Shown piece after piece: positions 36,160-45,175 of a stretch of DNA of 64,000 nt. The stretch spans positions 124,001-188,000 of the forward strand of contig JACRDQ010000030.1 of the NCBI GenBank assembly GCA_016218545.1, in the 5' to 3' direction. Source of the stretch: Elusimicrobiota bacterium. GTDB taxonomy: Bacteria > Elusimicrobiota > Elusimicrobia > UBA1565 > UBA9628. A program made the position numbers and the translations under genes. Position 1 is the stretch's first letter. Each line of letters starts with the position of its first letter. The notes beneath the pieces were generated by a model. The model saw nothing but the letters and a program-made list of their open reading frames with translations, had not been told where the DNA came from and made no database searches.

Positions 36160-37992
36160 GTTCAGACCGAGGAGGCGGTAATTCGCTTCGCCGGCGACTC
36201 TGGCGACGGCATGCAGCTGGCGGGCCTGCGATTCTCGGACGCGGTGGCCTGGTCCGGGCAGGACCTCGCCACCCTGCCGGAGTACCCCGCCGAGATACGG
36301 GCTCCCTTGGGCACGACCTACGGGGTCTCGAGCTTCCAGGTCCGCTTCGGGAGCGTCGAGATCCTCTCTGCGGGGAGCTCCCTGGACGTTCTGGTGGTCA
36401 TGAACCCGGCCGCGCTCAAGGTCCACCTACCGGACCTCAGGCCGGGAGGAATCCTCATCGTCAATGAGACCGCCTTCGAGGAGAAGGCCGTCAAGAAGGC
36501 GGGCTTCTCCGCGGATCCCCTGACGGACGGCACCATCGAGGGCCGCTGGGTCCTCCACAAGGTGCCCATGGGGAGGCTGGTCGTCGAAGCCGGGGCGGAC
36601 CTCGACCTGGCTCCCGCGGAGAAGAGCAAGGCGCGCAACCTCTTCGCGGTGGGGCTCATCTCGTGGCTCTTCCAGATCCCCACGGCCTCGACCGAGGGCT
36701 TCGTACGCAAGAAATTCGCCAAGAGTCCCAAGGTCCTGGACCTGAACCTCCGAGCGTTGGCCGCGGGCCATGCCTACGGCGAGACCGCGGAGCTCTTCGA
36801 GCACCGGTTCCAGCTCAGGCCCGCTGAGATGCCGCCGGGCGACTACGCGGCCGTGACCGGCAACACGGCGCTCGCCTGGGGTCTGGCTTGCGCGGCTCAG
36901 CGCAGCGGCAGGAAGCTGGTCTATGCCGCCTACCCGATCACGCCGGCCTCGGAGGTCCTCCACGAGGTCAACAAGCTCAGGTCCTTCGGGATCAGGCCTG
37001 TGCAGGCTGAAGACGAGATCGCGGCCGCGGGCATGGCCTTGGGCGCCTCCTTCGCGGGCGAGCTCGGCGTGACGGTCACGAGCGGGCCGGGACTGGACCT
37101 CTCCAGCGAGATGCTGGGCCTGGCCGTGATGGCCGAGCTTCCCCTGGTGCTCGTGGATGTCCAGCGCGCCGGTCCCTCTACCGGGCTTCCGACCAAGAAC
37201 GAGGCCTCGGACCTCCTCGCGGCCCTCTACGGCAGGCACGGCGAGGCTCCGCTGGTGGTCCTGGCCGCCTCCTCTCCCGTGGACTGCTTCTGGACCGCGG
37301 TCGAGGCCGTGCGGCTGGCCGTGGAGTTCATGACCCCGGTCATCGTGCTCTCCGACGGCTACCTGGCCAACTGCGCCGAGCCCTGGCGCATCCCCGGCCC
37401 CGAGGACCTGCCTTCCATCGAGGTCAGGCACGCCTCAGCGATTCCCGGGACCCCGTTCAAGCCCTATGCGCGTGACCCGAAGACCGGGGCGAGGTCCTGG
37501 GCCGTTCCCGGCACTCCGGGCCTTGAGCACCGCATCGGCGGCCTGGAGAAGAAGGATGTGGAGGGCACGGTGAACTATGAGCCTGCCAACCACGAGGTCA
37601 TGACCCTGTTGCGCGAAGGCAAGATCCTCGGGGTGCGGGGACGCATCCCTCCTTGCGAGGTCTTCGGCGAAGCGTCCGGCGATCTGCTCCTCCTGGGCTG
37701 GGGCGGCACCTTCGGTTCCATCAGGGGCGTGGCCAAGCGCCTCGGGGAGAAAGGGGTGAAGGTGTCCCACCTGCACCTCCGCCACCTCCACCCCCTGCCT
37801 TCGGACCTTGGAGCGGTCCTGGCTCGCTTCAAGAAGGTCCTGGTCCCTGAGGTCAACCGCGGACAGCTCCTCAAGGTCATCCGCTCTTTCTACCTTGTGG
37901 ATGCGCAGGGCTTCCTTTACACCCGAGGCCGACCGCTCAACGAAGCGGAGTTGGAAGCCGCGGCTTGCGCGCTCGCGGGAGGGGAGGCCTGA
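36148..37992 (+). CDS. korA: 2-oxoacid:ferredoxin oxidoreductase, fused gamma-alpha subunit
   Basis: A 614-aa subunit of a 2-oxoglutarate-type ferredoxin oxidoreductase, which converts 2-oxoacid plus CoA to acyl-CoA with reduced ferredoxin. N-terminal gamma domain (about 5-190; IRFAGDSGDGMQLAG); alpha domain (about 215-600) with YPITPASEVLHE, EDEIAAAGMALGAS and TSGPGLDLSSEM. The fused gamma-alpha form is typical of KorA. The start lies in the right arm of a palindrome (ATG 36148; ATG 36121 is in its loop), so the natural N-terminus has gained MPGTVQ. Its stop overlaps the korB ATG by one base. The substrate could be another 2-oxoacid. Confidence 0.92.
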   Translation: MPGTVQTEEAVIRFAGDSGDGMQLAGLRFSDAVAWSGQDLATLPEYPAEIRAPLGTTYGVSSFQVRFGSVEILSAGSSLDVLVVMNPAALKVHLPDLRPGGILIVNETAFEEKAVKKAGFSADPLTDGTIEGRWVLHKVPMGRLVVEAGADLDLAPAEKSKARNLFAVGLISWLFQIPTASTEGFVRKKFAKSPKVLDLNLRALAAGHAYGETAELFEHRFQLRPAEMPPGDYAAVTGNTALAWGLACAAQRSGRKLVYAAYPITPASEVLHEVNKLRSFGIRPVQAEDEIAAAGMALGASFAGELGVTVTSGPGLDLSSEMLGLAVMAELPLVLVDVQRAGPSTGLPTKNEASDLLAALYGRHGEAPLVVLAASSPVDCFWTAVEAVRLAVEFMTPVIVLSDGYLANCAEPWRIPGPEDLPSIEVRHASAIPGTPFKPYARDPKTGARSWAVPGTPGLEHRIGGLEKKDVEGTVNYEPANHEVMTLLREGKILGVRGRIPPCEVFGEASGDLLLLGWGGTFGSIRGVAKRLGEKGVKVSHLHLRHLHPLPSDLGAVLARFKKVLVPEVNRGQLLKVIRSFYLVDAQGFLYTRGRPLNEAELEAAACALAGGEA

Positions 37993-38993
37993 TGCCCGCC
38001 TACAAGAGAGAGGATTTCGCGAGCGGTCAGGAGGTGCGCTGGTGCCCGGGTTGCGGGGACTACGCCGTCCTGGCCGCGGTCCAGAAGGCCATGCCCGAGA
38101 TCTGCTCCGAGCTCGGCCTGACCAAGGAGCGGGTCGTCTTCATCTCAGGCATCGGCTGCTCGTCGCGTTTCCCCTACTACATGTCCTGCTACGGCTTCCA
38201 CACGGTCCATGGCAGGGCCCCGGCCATCGCGACCGGGATCAAGGTCGCCAACCCCGACCTTCTCGTGTGGGTGGTGACCGGGGACGGGGACAGCCTCTCC
38301 ATCGGCGGAAACCACACCCTCCATTGCCTGCGCCGGAACGTCGGGGTCAAGATCCTGATGTTCAACAACAACATCTACGGCCTGACCAAGGGGCAGTATT
38401 CCCCGACCTCTCCGAAAGGCAAGGTCACCAAGTCCTCGCCCCTGGGGAGCGTGGACCAGCCGGTCAATCCAGTGGCCTTCGCCCTGGGGTGCGGGGCCGG
38501 GCTGGTGCTCCGGGCCGTGGACCGCGACATGGCCCACCTGGTGGAGATGCTCAAGGCCGCGGCCCGCCACCCGGGCGCGGTCTACGTGGAGATCCTCCAG
38601 AACTGCGTGGTCTACAACGACGGCGCGTTCCGCTTCGTCATGGACCCGGCGCAGAAACCCGTGCACGCCCTCTACCTCAAGCCGGGCGGGCCCATGGTGT
38701 TCGGGCCGGAGGGGAGGTTCGCCCTGGTCTGGAAGGAAGGCCGGCTCAGCAAGGTGGAGAAGGCCTCGGTGCCGGAAACATCCGTCGTGCGGCACGACCC
38801 GGCCAATAGGACCCAGGCATTCGCCCTTTCCCAACTGTGGCATCCCGAGTGCGTGCCCCTCGGCGTGTTCCACCGGGCTGAAACGCCGGTCTACGAGTCC
38901 GAAGTGCTGCGCTTGGAGTCCGAGGCCTCAGCCAAGTCTCCGGCTGACCTCAAGGCCCTGTTTCGCAGCGGCCTCTCCTGGCGTGTCCAGTGA
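37992..38993 (+). CDS. korB: 2-oxoacid:ferredoxin oxidoreductase, beta subunit
   Basis: A 333-aa TPP- and [4Fe-4S]-binding subunit. Cluster cysteines are recognisable in CPGCG (18 and 21), GIGCSS and LQNCVVYN. The TPP/Mg motif is GDGDSLSIGGNH...NNNIYGLTKGQ. The motif set is that of KorB/OGOR beta. It is co-translated with korA (TGATG). A 67-bp palindrome begins immediately after the stop and separates it from the convergent aspartase gene. Confidence 0.94.
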   Translation: MPAYKREDFASGQEVRWCPGCGDYAVLAAVQKAMPEICSELGLTKERVVFISGIGCSSRFPYYMSCYGFHTVHGRAPAIATGIKVANPDLLVWVVTGDGDSLSIGGNHTLHCLRRNVGVKILMFNNNIYGLTKGQYSPTSPKGKVTKSSPLGSVDQPVNPVAFALGCGAGLVLRAVDRDMAHLVEMLKAAARHPGAVYVEILQNCVVYNDGAFRFVMDPAQKPVHALYLKPGGPMVFGPEGRFALVWKEGRLSKVEKASVPETSVVRHDPANRTQAFALSQLWHPECVPLGVFHRAETPVYESEVLRLESEASAKSPADLKALFRSGLSWRVQ

Positions 38994-39060
38994 TGGTGTC
39001 AGACATCGGCCTTGTTGCGTAACTCGAAGAGTTCTGCAACAAGGCCGATGTCTGACACCA
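38994..39060. repeat. 67-bp palindrome with TGTCTGACACC ends, probable bidirectional terminator
   Basis: Arms of 25 bp (38994-39018 and 39036-39060) are perfect inverted repeats. The loop carries a further 5-bp stem (39021-39025 with 39029-39033). It lies between the convergent korB and aspA stops. The outer motif GGTGTCAGACA recurs at 62217. REP-like. Confidence 0.93.
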
Positions 39061-39071
39061 GCGGTTGCGTT

Positions 39072-40466
39072 TCAGCGGAGGGGGCCGGTGGAGCGGATGG
39101 GGTCGAAGAGGCGGTCGCGCTCCCTGGCTGAGAGCAGGCCCTTCTCCACGACCAGGTCGTAGACCGAGACCCCGCGCCGGACCGCTTCCTTGAAGAGCTC
39201 GGCAGCCTTGGCATAGCCGATGGCCGGGCTGAGCAGGGTCACCAGGGAGGGACTCTTCCTGAAGTAGGCGGCGCATGCCCGGCGGTCCGCCTCGATGCCT
39301 GTCACGCAGCGCTCCTGGAACACGGGGAGGAAGCGCAGCAGGAGGTCGATGGAGTCCAGGAGGTTGTGGCACGTCAAGGGCGTCATGACGTTGAGATCGA
39401 GCTGGCCGGCCTGGGCTGCGAGAGCATTGGCCTGGTCGCGGCCCACGATCTGGAAGCCGATCATGTCGAGGCACTCGGCCATGGAGGGGTTGACCTTGCC
39501 CGGCATGATGGACGAGCCTGGCTGGACCGCGGGCAGGACGAGCTCGGCGAATCCCGTGGTCGGGCCCGAGGCCAGCAAGCGCAGGTCATTGGCCACGCGG
39601 ATGAGCTCCAGGGCCAAGTCCCGGAGAGCCCCGGACACGGCGGTCAGGGGCTGATGGCTCTGCAGGGCCATGCGGGGGTCGCGGCCGGGCTTGAGAGGCA
39701 GGCCCGTGATGGCGGCCAGGCGCCGGACCGCCTTGGCTCTGAACCCAGGCAGGGTCGTGGCTCCGGTCCCTGCGGCGGTGGCGCCCAGGGCCACGGAGCT
39801 CAGCAGGGTCGAGCGGCGGTCGAGCTCGGCAGCGCAGGCGTCGATGGCCGCGGCATAGGCCCGGAACTCCTGGCCCAGGGTGATGGGTACGGCGTCCTGC
39901 AGGTGCGTCCTGGCGGACTTGACGACCTTGTCGAACCTGCGTCCCCTCTCGCGGAAAGCCTTGGCCAGGCCCGCGAGGACCGGGGTCAGGGCGCTGACGC
40001 GGCCGAGCACGGCGGCATAGGTGGCCGTGGGGAAGGTGTCGTTGGTGGACTGCCCCATGTTGACGTGGTCGTTGGGGTGCACCTTGCGGTACTCTCCGCG
40101 CTTGCCGCCCAGGAGCTCCTCGGCCCTGTTGGCGATGACCTCGTTGGCGTTCATGTTGAACGAGGTCCCGGCGCCGGCGCCGTAGACGTCCACCACGAAC
40201 TCCGCATCCCACCTGCCTGCCAGGATCTCGTCGCACGCGCGGCTGATGGCCCTGGCGCGTCCGCGGTCCAGGCTGCCGAGCTCCGCGTTGGCCAGGCAGC
40301 AGGCCTTCTTCACCGCGGCGTAGGCCATGATGAGGGCCGGGTGCGCCCGCAGGCCCGAGACCGGGAAATTGGCCTTGGCGCGGCAGGTCTGGATGCCGTA
40401 GTAGGCCTTGGCCGGCACCTCCAGGGTGCCGAGGGAATCCTTCTCCAGGCGGGTGTTTTTCCTCAT
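39072..40466 (-). CDS. aspA: aspartate ammonia-lyase
   Basis: A 464-aa class II fumarase/aspartase superfamily enzyme converting aspartate to fumarate plus ammonia. The signature GSSIMPGKVNP is intact. The N-terminus LGTLEVPAKAYYGIQTCRAKANFPVSG fits aspartase better than FumC. Also seen: GAGTSFNMNANEVIANRA, HVNMGQSTNDTFPTA and HLQDAVPITLGQEF. ATG 40466 has a GGAGG site 6 nt upstream and overlaps the stop of the ACP-AcpS gene. Fumarase activity cannot be ruled out from sequence alone. It is the last gene of the E1-E2-AcpS unit. Confidence 0.9.
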   Translation of the reverse strand: MRKNTRLEKDSLGTLEVPAKAYYGIQTCRAKANFPVSGLRAHPALIMAYAAVKKACCLANAELGSLDRGRARAISRACDEILAGRWDAEFVVDVYGAGAGTSFNMNANEVIANRAEELLGGKRGEYRKVHPNDHVNMGQSTNDTFPTATYAAVLGRVSALTPVLAGLAKAFRERGRRFDKVVKSARTHLQDAVPITLGQEFRAYAAAIDACAAELDRRSTLLSSVALGATAAGTGATTLPGFRAKAVRRLAAITGLPLKPGRDPRMALQSHQPLTAVSGALRDLALELIRVANDLRLLASGPTTGFAELVLPAVQPGSSIMPGKVNPSMAECLDMIGFQIVGRDQANALAAQAGQLDLNVMTPLTCHNLLDSIDLLLRFLPVFQERCVTGIEADRRACAAYFRKSPSLVTLLSPAIGYAKAAELFKEAVRRGVSVYDLVVEKGLLSARERDRLFDPIRSTGPLR

Positions 40467-41188
40467 CTCAATCCTCCGAACAGGGCCATGCCGGCCGTGA
40501 CTCCGGCGGCCAGGCCCAGGACCAGCAGAAGCCACGACCAGCGCATGACCCACGCGGCCGGGCCGGCCACGACCACGGCCGCTGCCACCGACTCGGTGTG
40601 GGACACGCTGACGCTGTGCGGAAGGTCCTTGGAGCCCCCTTTGCCGCGGCGGCGCAGGAAGAGGGCGCCCGAGTCGGTGCGCACGACTTCGAGGCTGGAC
40701 ATGGGCTCTGCCATGAGGCTGGGCTCGCTCTTCTTGAGCGCCTCCTTGGCGCACCAGCGCGCGGCGAAGTGGGGCCTCGGGTCCGGCTGGCGGCCGCAGT
40801 AGGCGATCTCATCGGCCGTGAAATTGTCGTGGTAGAAGGGATGCGCCGCGTAGTCCTCGGCCTTGGGCAGCATCTCCACGGACTCGATGTCGATGCCGCA
40901 GCGCAGGAAGGAGAGCGAACCTGCCTTGCGGAGCTCCTCCGGGACCGCGCGGAGGCTGGGCGAGGGCTCGCCTGCTCCGGAGCCGCCGGACACCAGGGCC
41001 GAGAGCTCTCCGAAGGTCCGCGCGTGGACCGCGGCCATGCAGTCCACGCCCAGGTGCTTCCGGATGGAGGCGATGAGCACGGACCTGCGCATGGAGCCCT
41101 GGAGGCCCGGCCGGTCCAGGGAGAAGTCCGGTCCCACCTCGGCCGGGGAGCACTCGGCGAGCTTGGCGACGATCCCGGCCAGGTCCAT
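40463..41188 (-). CDS. ACP-like domain fused to holo-ACP synthase, with C-terminal TM
   Basis: A 241-aa fusion. Residues 1-68 have the size and helix pattern of an acyl carrier protein, but the phosphopantetheine motif DSL is replaced by LQGSMRR (Ser32). Residues 95-208 match holo-ACP synthase: GIDIESVEML (Asp99), FTADEIAYC, RWCAKEALKK (Glu148) and SVSVSHTESVAAAVV. A single membrane helix closes the protein (about 213-237). ATG 41188 was chosen because GGAG lies 8 nt upstream; the TTG at 41206 overlaps the E2 stop. Its place between E2 and aspartase genes suggests acyl transfer to a carrier; unproven. Confidence 0.8.
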   Translation of the reverse strand: MDLAGIVAKLAECSPAEVGPDFSLDRPGLQGSMRRSVLIASIRKHLGVDCMAAVHARTFGELSALVSGGSGAGEPSPSLRAVPEELRKAGSLSFLRCGIDIESVEMLPKAEDYAAHPFYHDNFTADEIAYCGRQPDPRPHFAARWCAKEALKKSEPSLMAEPMSSLEVVRTDSGALFLRRRGKGGSKDLPHSVSVSHTESVAAAVVVAGPAAWVMRWSWLLLVLGLAAGVTAGMALFGGLR

Positions 41189-41202
41189 GCAGGCTGCTCC
41201 GG

Positions 41203-42306
41203 TCAAGCCTCGCCGGCCAGGCGGTCGCGCAGCCCCTTGAGGAAAATGCAGGCGGCACGGCCTTCGGCCAGCCTATGGTCGAAGGTGAGGCTCAGGTCGA
41301 AGGACGCTCCGGAGGCTGCCGCGATGCCCAGGATGGCGGATTGACGCTCGTTGATGAGGGGGTGGAACGAGACGGCGCCCTCCCCGGAGAGGTCCGTGAC
41401 CGTGAAGGTCCCGTTGGACACGGCGTCCGCGGACAGGGAGCCCTCCTCGTAGGCCAGCATGAGGTCCTGCATCTCGCGGGCCACGGCCGGGAGGTCCTTC
41501 TTGTCCGCGTCGCGCACGACCGGCACCGCAAGCCCTCGGCCCGAGTCCACCACGAAGCCGATGTGGACCTCGCCGTAGCGGGCCAGCCTGCCGTCCTCGT
41601 AGAAGGCGTTGAACACCGGGTGCTTGCGCAGGAGCCGGGCAGTCTCGTAGACCACCAGGGCCAGGGGCGTGGCTGCAAGCTCCGGGCTGCGCGAGAGGGA
41701 CTTCCTGTAGCCTGCCAGGGGGCATGGGACCCTCACGAGGCTCGAGAGCCCTGCGTTCTGTCCCTGGGAGAGGCTGTGGATTTCGGCGAGCTTGCGGCGA
41801 GGGAGGTCCTCCTTGACGATGGAGACGCCCTTGAGATGCGTCATGCAGGCGCCTTGGTCCTGCCCGGCCGCGGCCTTTCCCTGCCTCTTGAGATAGGCCC
41901 GGACATCGGATTCGCGTACCAGCCCTCTGCCTGCGAAGGCGTCGACGACGCCGTGCTTGAGGGCCAAGGCATGGGCTTTCTTGCTGAATCGTGCGCCGGC
42001 CGCGGTGTCGAAAAGCCCTTCTTCGGAGCCGGGCTGCGCCGTAGTCGGGATCGGGTCCTCCGGTCCGGCCGTGACCCAGCAGAGGGGTCCGCCCACGGCC
42101 ACGACCGAGTCCTCGGCGGCCGCATGGCGGAGGAAGCCCGCGGCAGGGGAGAGGACCTCGATGACGGCCTTGCTGGTCTCGATCTCAGCCACCACGGCTC
42201 CGGCCGCGACCGGGGAGCGGTCCTTGAGCCGCCAGGCAGACAGGCGGACGGTCTCGTCGTTGACGTTCTCCTTGGGCACGAGCACGAGCAGGGGGTCATT
42301 CGCCAT
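41203..42306 (-). CDS. 2-oxoacid dehydrogenase E2 acyltransferase
   Basis: A 367-aa E2. The lipoyl domain at the N-terminus carries ETSKAVIEV (lipoyl Lys); a peripheral-subunit-binding region follows (RFSKKAHALALKHGVVDAF); then the catalytic domain (about 160-367). The usual HxxxDG active-site motif reads HRLAEG, with Asp replaced by Glu. ATG 42306 lies 11 nt inside the E1 gene end. The partner E1 is immediately upstream; no E3 dihydrolipoamide dehydrogenase is in the window. The substrate might be pyruvate, a branched-chain 2-oxoacid or acetoin. Confidence 0.87.
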   Translation of the reverse strand: MANDPLLVLVPKENVNDETVRLSAWRLKDRSPVAAGAVVAEIETSKAVIEVLSPAAGFLRHAAAEDSVVAVGGPLCWVTAGPEDPIPTTAQPGSEEGLFDTAAGARFSKKAHALALKHGVVDAFAGRGLVRESDVRAYLKRQGKAAAGQDQGACMTHLKGVSIVKEDLPRRKLAEIHSLSQGQNAGLSSLVRVPCPLAGYRKSLSRSPELAATPLALVVYETARLLRKHPVFNAFYEDGRLARYGEVHIGFVVDSGRGLAVPVVRDADKKDLPAVAREMQDLMLAYEEGSLSADAVSNGTFTVTDLSGEGAVSFHPLINERQSAILGIAAASGASFDLSLTFDHRLAEGRAACIFLKGLRDRLAGEA

Positions 42307-44248
42307 GGCAGAGCTCCAGCGCGGCCGAGATGATGTGCCCGGGCCCCGGCAGGGCCGCTTTCTCCAGGGGAGAGGCCGAGGGCACGGGATGAGGATGGCA
42401 GGCGACCCGCTTGAGGCTGAAGGGGCTGATGCCCGCCTCAAGGACCCTGCTGGCCGCCTCTGAGCCGAACGCGGCGAAGCCCACGCCCTCCTCGGCCACG
42501 AGGAGCCTGCGGGTGCGCCGCACGGACTCGAGCAGGGGCCCCGGGTCGAAGGGCGACAGCCGGACCGGGGCGATGACCTCGGCGGCCAGGTCGTGCTCGT
42601 CGAAGAGGGCCTCCGCCGCGGCCTCGGCGTGCGGGACCATCCCGCCGTAGGCCAGGATCGTGAGGTCCGGGTCCGCGTCCGGCCGCAGGCGGGCGCAGGG
42701 GATGCGCTCGTCCGTGTGCTCCCAGCGGAAGCCCGCGGCCACGGGCCTGGAGAGCCGCATGGCGTAGAGGAGCTTGTCCTCGATGACGATGACCGGGCGT
42801 TCCGCGGCCTTGAAAACGGCGGCGTAGACGCGGCCCGGGTCCACCCGGCAGTTCAGGGCCAGCAGCTCGGTGTCCGGGACTCCGAGGAAATGCTTCTCCA
42901 GGCACTGGCTGTGCGTGGCCCCGTAGCCGCGCCTTCCGCCCATGGGGGTGCGGATGACCAGGGGCACGGACACCGTGTCCCCGTACATGTAGCGGAACTT
43001 GGAGGCGTGATTGATGATCTGGTCCGCGGCCAGGGCCAGGAAGTCGCCGAACATGAGCTCGACGACGGGCAGCAATCCCTGCAGGGCCAGGCCGTTGCCC
43101 AGGCCGACGATCGCGGCCTCGCTGATGGGGGTGTTGAAGACCCGGCCCGGGAACCTGGTGCTCAGTCCCCGGGTGACCTTGAAGGCTCCGCCGTAGGGGT
43201 CCAGGAGGTCCTCGCCGAGCAGGACCACGCGCCGGTCGTCCTCCAAGGCGCGGGCCAGGGCCTCGTTGATGAGGGCCACCACGGTCCGGTCGCTCGAGAG
43301 GTCGGCCGGGACCCAGCGGCAGGGGCGCGGCGCGGCAGGCGCCTCGGCGGCGCACGCGGGGTCAGCGGAGGATTCCGCCTTGGCCACGGCCTTGGCCACC
43401 GCGTCCTTGGCCGCCTTGGAGAACTCCGCGGCCTTGCGGCTGTCCGTCTTGGCGTAGAGGGTCAGTGGGTCGCGGTCCCAGGCTGTCCGCACCTCGGCCG
43501 GGTCGCGGTCATCGTCTCCCTTGGAGTGCGCCTTGAGCCTGTAGGTGTCCACTTGGAGCAGGCGGGGCATGCGGCCGGAGCGGACCCCGGATGCAGCCGC
43601 AGCCGCGGCCTCGACCAGGGCCCCCGGGTCGGCCGTGCTCCCGGCGGAGGCTTCGATGCCGAAGGCCCGGGCCCGCTCGAGGATGCCGCCGGCCAGGGTT
43701 TGGGACTGCGGCGTGCTCTGGGCGTAGAGGTTGTTCTCGACTACGATGAGCAGCGGCAGGGACCACTTCGAGGCGATGTTGAGGGTCTCGTAGACCACGC
43801 CTTCTCCCAGGGTCCCGTCGCCCACGAAGGCGGCGCAGATGTTGTCCGAGGCCTTCAGCCTCAGGGCCAGGGCCATGCCCGCGGAGACCGGGACGATGCC
43901 GCCCTGCACGCCGTTGCTGTAGAAGCCGTCCTTGTGCAGGTGCTGGCTGCCGCCTCGTCCGCCGCAGACCCCGGAGGCCTTGCCCATGATCTCGGCCACG
44001 AGCCCCGCCAGGTCGCCGGTCACGGCGATGAAGTGCCCGTGTCCGCGGTGGTTGCTGAACACGAGGTCTCCGGCCTTCATGGCCTCGGCCACGGCCAGGC
44101 CGGTGAATTCCTGGCCCACGCAGGTGTGGATGGTGCCGTTCACTTTGCCCTGGGTGAAGAGCTCCAGGAGGCGGAGCTCGGTCTCCCTTATGAGGAAAGC
44201 CTTGCGGTAGAGTTCCGAGAGGTCCGGCTTGGCTGGAGCGTGGGCCAT
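42296..44248 (-). CDS. 2-oxoacid dehydrogenase E1, fused alpha-beta
   Basis: A 650-aa TPP-dependent E1 with both halves in one chain. Alpha half (about 1-300): NHRGHGHFIAVTGD, the TPP/Mg motif GDGTLGEGV...VENN and YRLKAHSKGDDD. Beta half (about 325-650): LGEDLLDPYGGAFKVTRGL, NTPISEAAIVGLGNGLAL and TPMGGRRGYGATHSQ. The fused form is seen in acetoin- or branched-chain-type complexes. It overlaps the E2 start by 11 nt. Substrate not decidable. There is no clear -10 at leaderless spacing. Confidence 0.92.
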   Translation of the reverse strand: MAHAPAKPDLSELYRKAFLIRETELRLLELFTQGKVNGTIHTCVGQEFTGLAVAEAMKAGDLVFSNHRGHGHFIAVTGDLAGLVAEIMGKASGVCGGRGGSQHLHKDGFYSNGVQGGIVPVSAGMALALRLKASDNICAAFVGDGTLGEGVVYETLNIASKWSLPLLIVVENNLYAQSTPQSQTLAGGILERARAFGIEASAGSTADPGALVEAAAAAASGVRSGRMPRLLQVDTYRLKAHSKGDDDRDPAEVRTAWDRDPLTLYAKTDSRKAAEFSKAAKDAVAKAVAKAESSADPACAAEAPAAPRPCRWVPADLSSDRTVVALINEALARALEDDRRVVLLGEDLLDPYGGAFKVTRGLSTRFPGRVFNTPISEAAIVGLGNGLALQGLLPVVELMFGDFLALAADQIINHASKFRYMYGDTVSVPLVIRTPMGGRRGYGATHSQCLEKHFLGVPDTELLALNCRVDPGRVYAAVFKAAERPVIVIEDKLLYAMRLSRPVAAGFRWEHTDERIPCARLRPDADPDLTILAYGGMVPHAEAAAEALFDEHDLAAEVIAPVRLSPFDPGPLLESVRRTRRLLVAEEGVGFAAFGSEAASRVLEAGISPFSLKRVACHPHPVPSASPLEKAALPGPGHIISAALELCHGE

Positions 44249-44335
44249 GTTCGCAGGTACATTAAAACAAAAAAAGCCCCCGGAGTCGTCCCTGGCGTGG
44301 CGCGAGCGAAGGAGACGGCGTTTGGAAGCAGGGCT

Positions 44336-44743
44336 TCAGGCCGCGGTCGAGAACTCTTCGATGAACCGGAGCAGCCCGGCCACGCGCTCCGTCAGGTCCC
44401 TGAAGAGCTCGTCATAGCGCTGGAGCGGGGAGTCCTGGGCGCTCTCCACCGGCCATTGGATGACCTTGCCTGCCTCGGGCAGGGGAGGCATCTGCCCGGT
44501 GCCCAGGTAGACCGCGAAGTCCCAGTCCACATCCGGGATGTCCTGGAAGCCCTTGGGCTTGTTGAAGCTGACGACCATGCCGTGGCGGCGCAACACTTCC
44601 ACGGCCCTGGGGTCCTCCTGGGGGGTGGGCTCCACGCCCGCGCTGGCCACGAGCCAAGAGATGGGGGCCTCCTTCCTGCAGAGGGCTTCTGCGATCTGGC
44701 TTCGGCAGTCGTTATGGTCACAAACGAATAGGATGGAGGCCAT
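44336..44743 (-). CDS. low-molecular-weight phosphatase/arsenate-reductase-like protein
   Basis: A 135-aa protein of the LMW protein-tyrosine-phosphatase fold. The P-loop CDHNDCRS (Cys8-X5-Arg14) sits at the N-terminus, as expected. The DP general-acid motif of true phosphatases is not obvious; the segment around IQWPVESAQD is in the place where ArsC-type members have WPVxDP-like sequence. Role as phosphatase or thiol reductase is uncertain. GGGAG precedes ATG 44743. It is preceded by a small gene 25 nt away, and an A/T-rich run at 44261-44275 separates it from the E1 gene. Confidence 0.78.
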   Translation of the reverse strand: MASILFVCDHNDCRSQIAEALCRKEAPISWLVASAGVEPTPQEDPRAVEVLRRHGMVVSFNKPKGFQDIPDVDWDFAVYLGTGQMPPLPEAGKVIQWPVESAQDSPLQRYDELFRDLTERVAGLLRFIEEFSTAA

Positions 44744-44768
44744 GGTCGTTCTCCCGGTCTATGAGTTG

Positions 44769-45065
44769 CTAGACGAGATGAAACCTGCGCGGCTCGGTCC
44801 GGATGTCCCCGCCGTCGACCGTCTTGATGCGGGCCACCACGCGGTGGGGGCCTGTCTTCTTGCAGTCCCAATCGAGCCACCAGTAGCCCATGAGGTAGCG
44901 GCAGGGCTTCCATGTCCCGCCGTCGATGGACGCTTCCACGCTGCCTTCGACCTCCGCACGGAACATGAAGCAGCAGTTCCTCGCGTTGATCCTCTCTTCG
45001 GGCATGGGAGACTCCACGGAGAGGCGGGTGTCGACGGCGTGCGGCGGCGAGTATTCCGATGTCAT
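44769..45065 (-). CDS. small Ig-like/beta-sandwich conserved protein
   Basis: A 98-aa protein without a signal peptide. Its pattern (FMFRAEVEGSVEASIDGG, WWLDWDCK, HRVVARIKTVDG) suggests a small beta-sandwich of the early-set Ig or carbohydrate-module type. Three cysteines are present. It is probably co-transcribed with the LMW phosphatase-like gene. TATAGT at 45093-45098 (minus) lies 27 nt upstream and may be its -10. Function unknown. Confidence 0.62.
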   Translation of the reverse strand: MTSEYSPPHAVDTRLSVESPMPEERINARNCCFMFRAEVEGSVEASIDGGTWKPCRYLMGYWWLDWDCKKTGPHRVVARIKTVDGGDIRTEPRRFHLV

Positions 45066-45175
45066 GGGATGATCGGGCGTGCTGCACCCGATACTATAAT
45101 CATAGCCTTCGGCAGCGCGGCGGCGAAATTCGGTTTAGTACGGAGAGGATGCCGTAGAAATACGGAGTAGGTCCC

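Noticed and set aside
39072..40466. Annotation as class II fumarase
   Set aside because: The shared GSSIMPGKVNP motif fits both, but the N-terminal LGTLEVPAKAYYG pattern matches aspartase better.
44261..44300. Rho-independent terminator at the T run before the E1 gene
   Set aside because: There is a 7-nt T run on the minus strand, but I could not build a convincing GC stem beside it.
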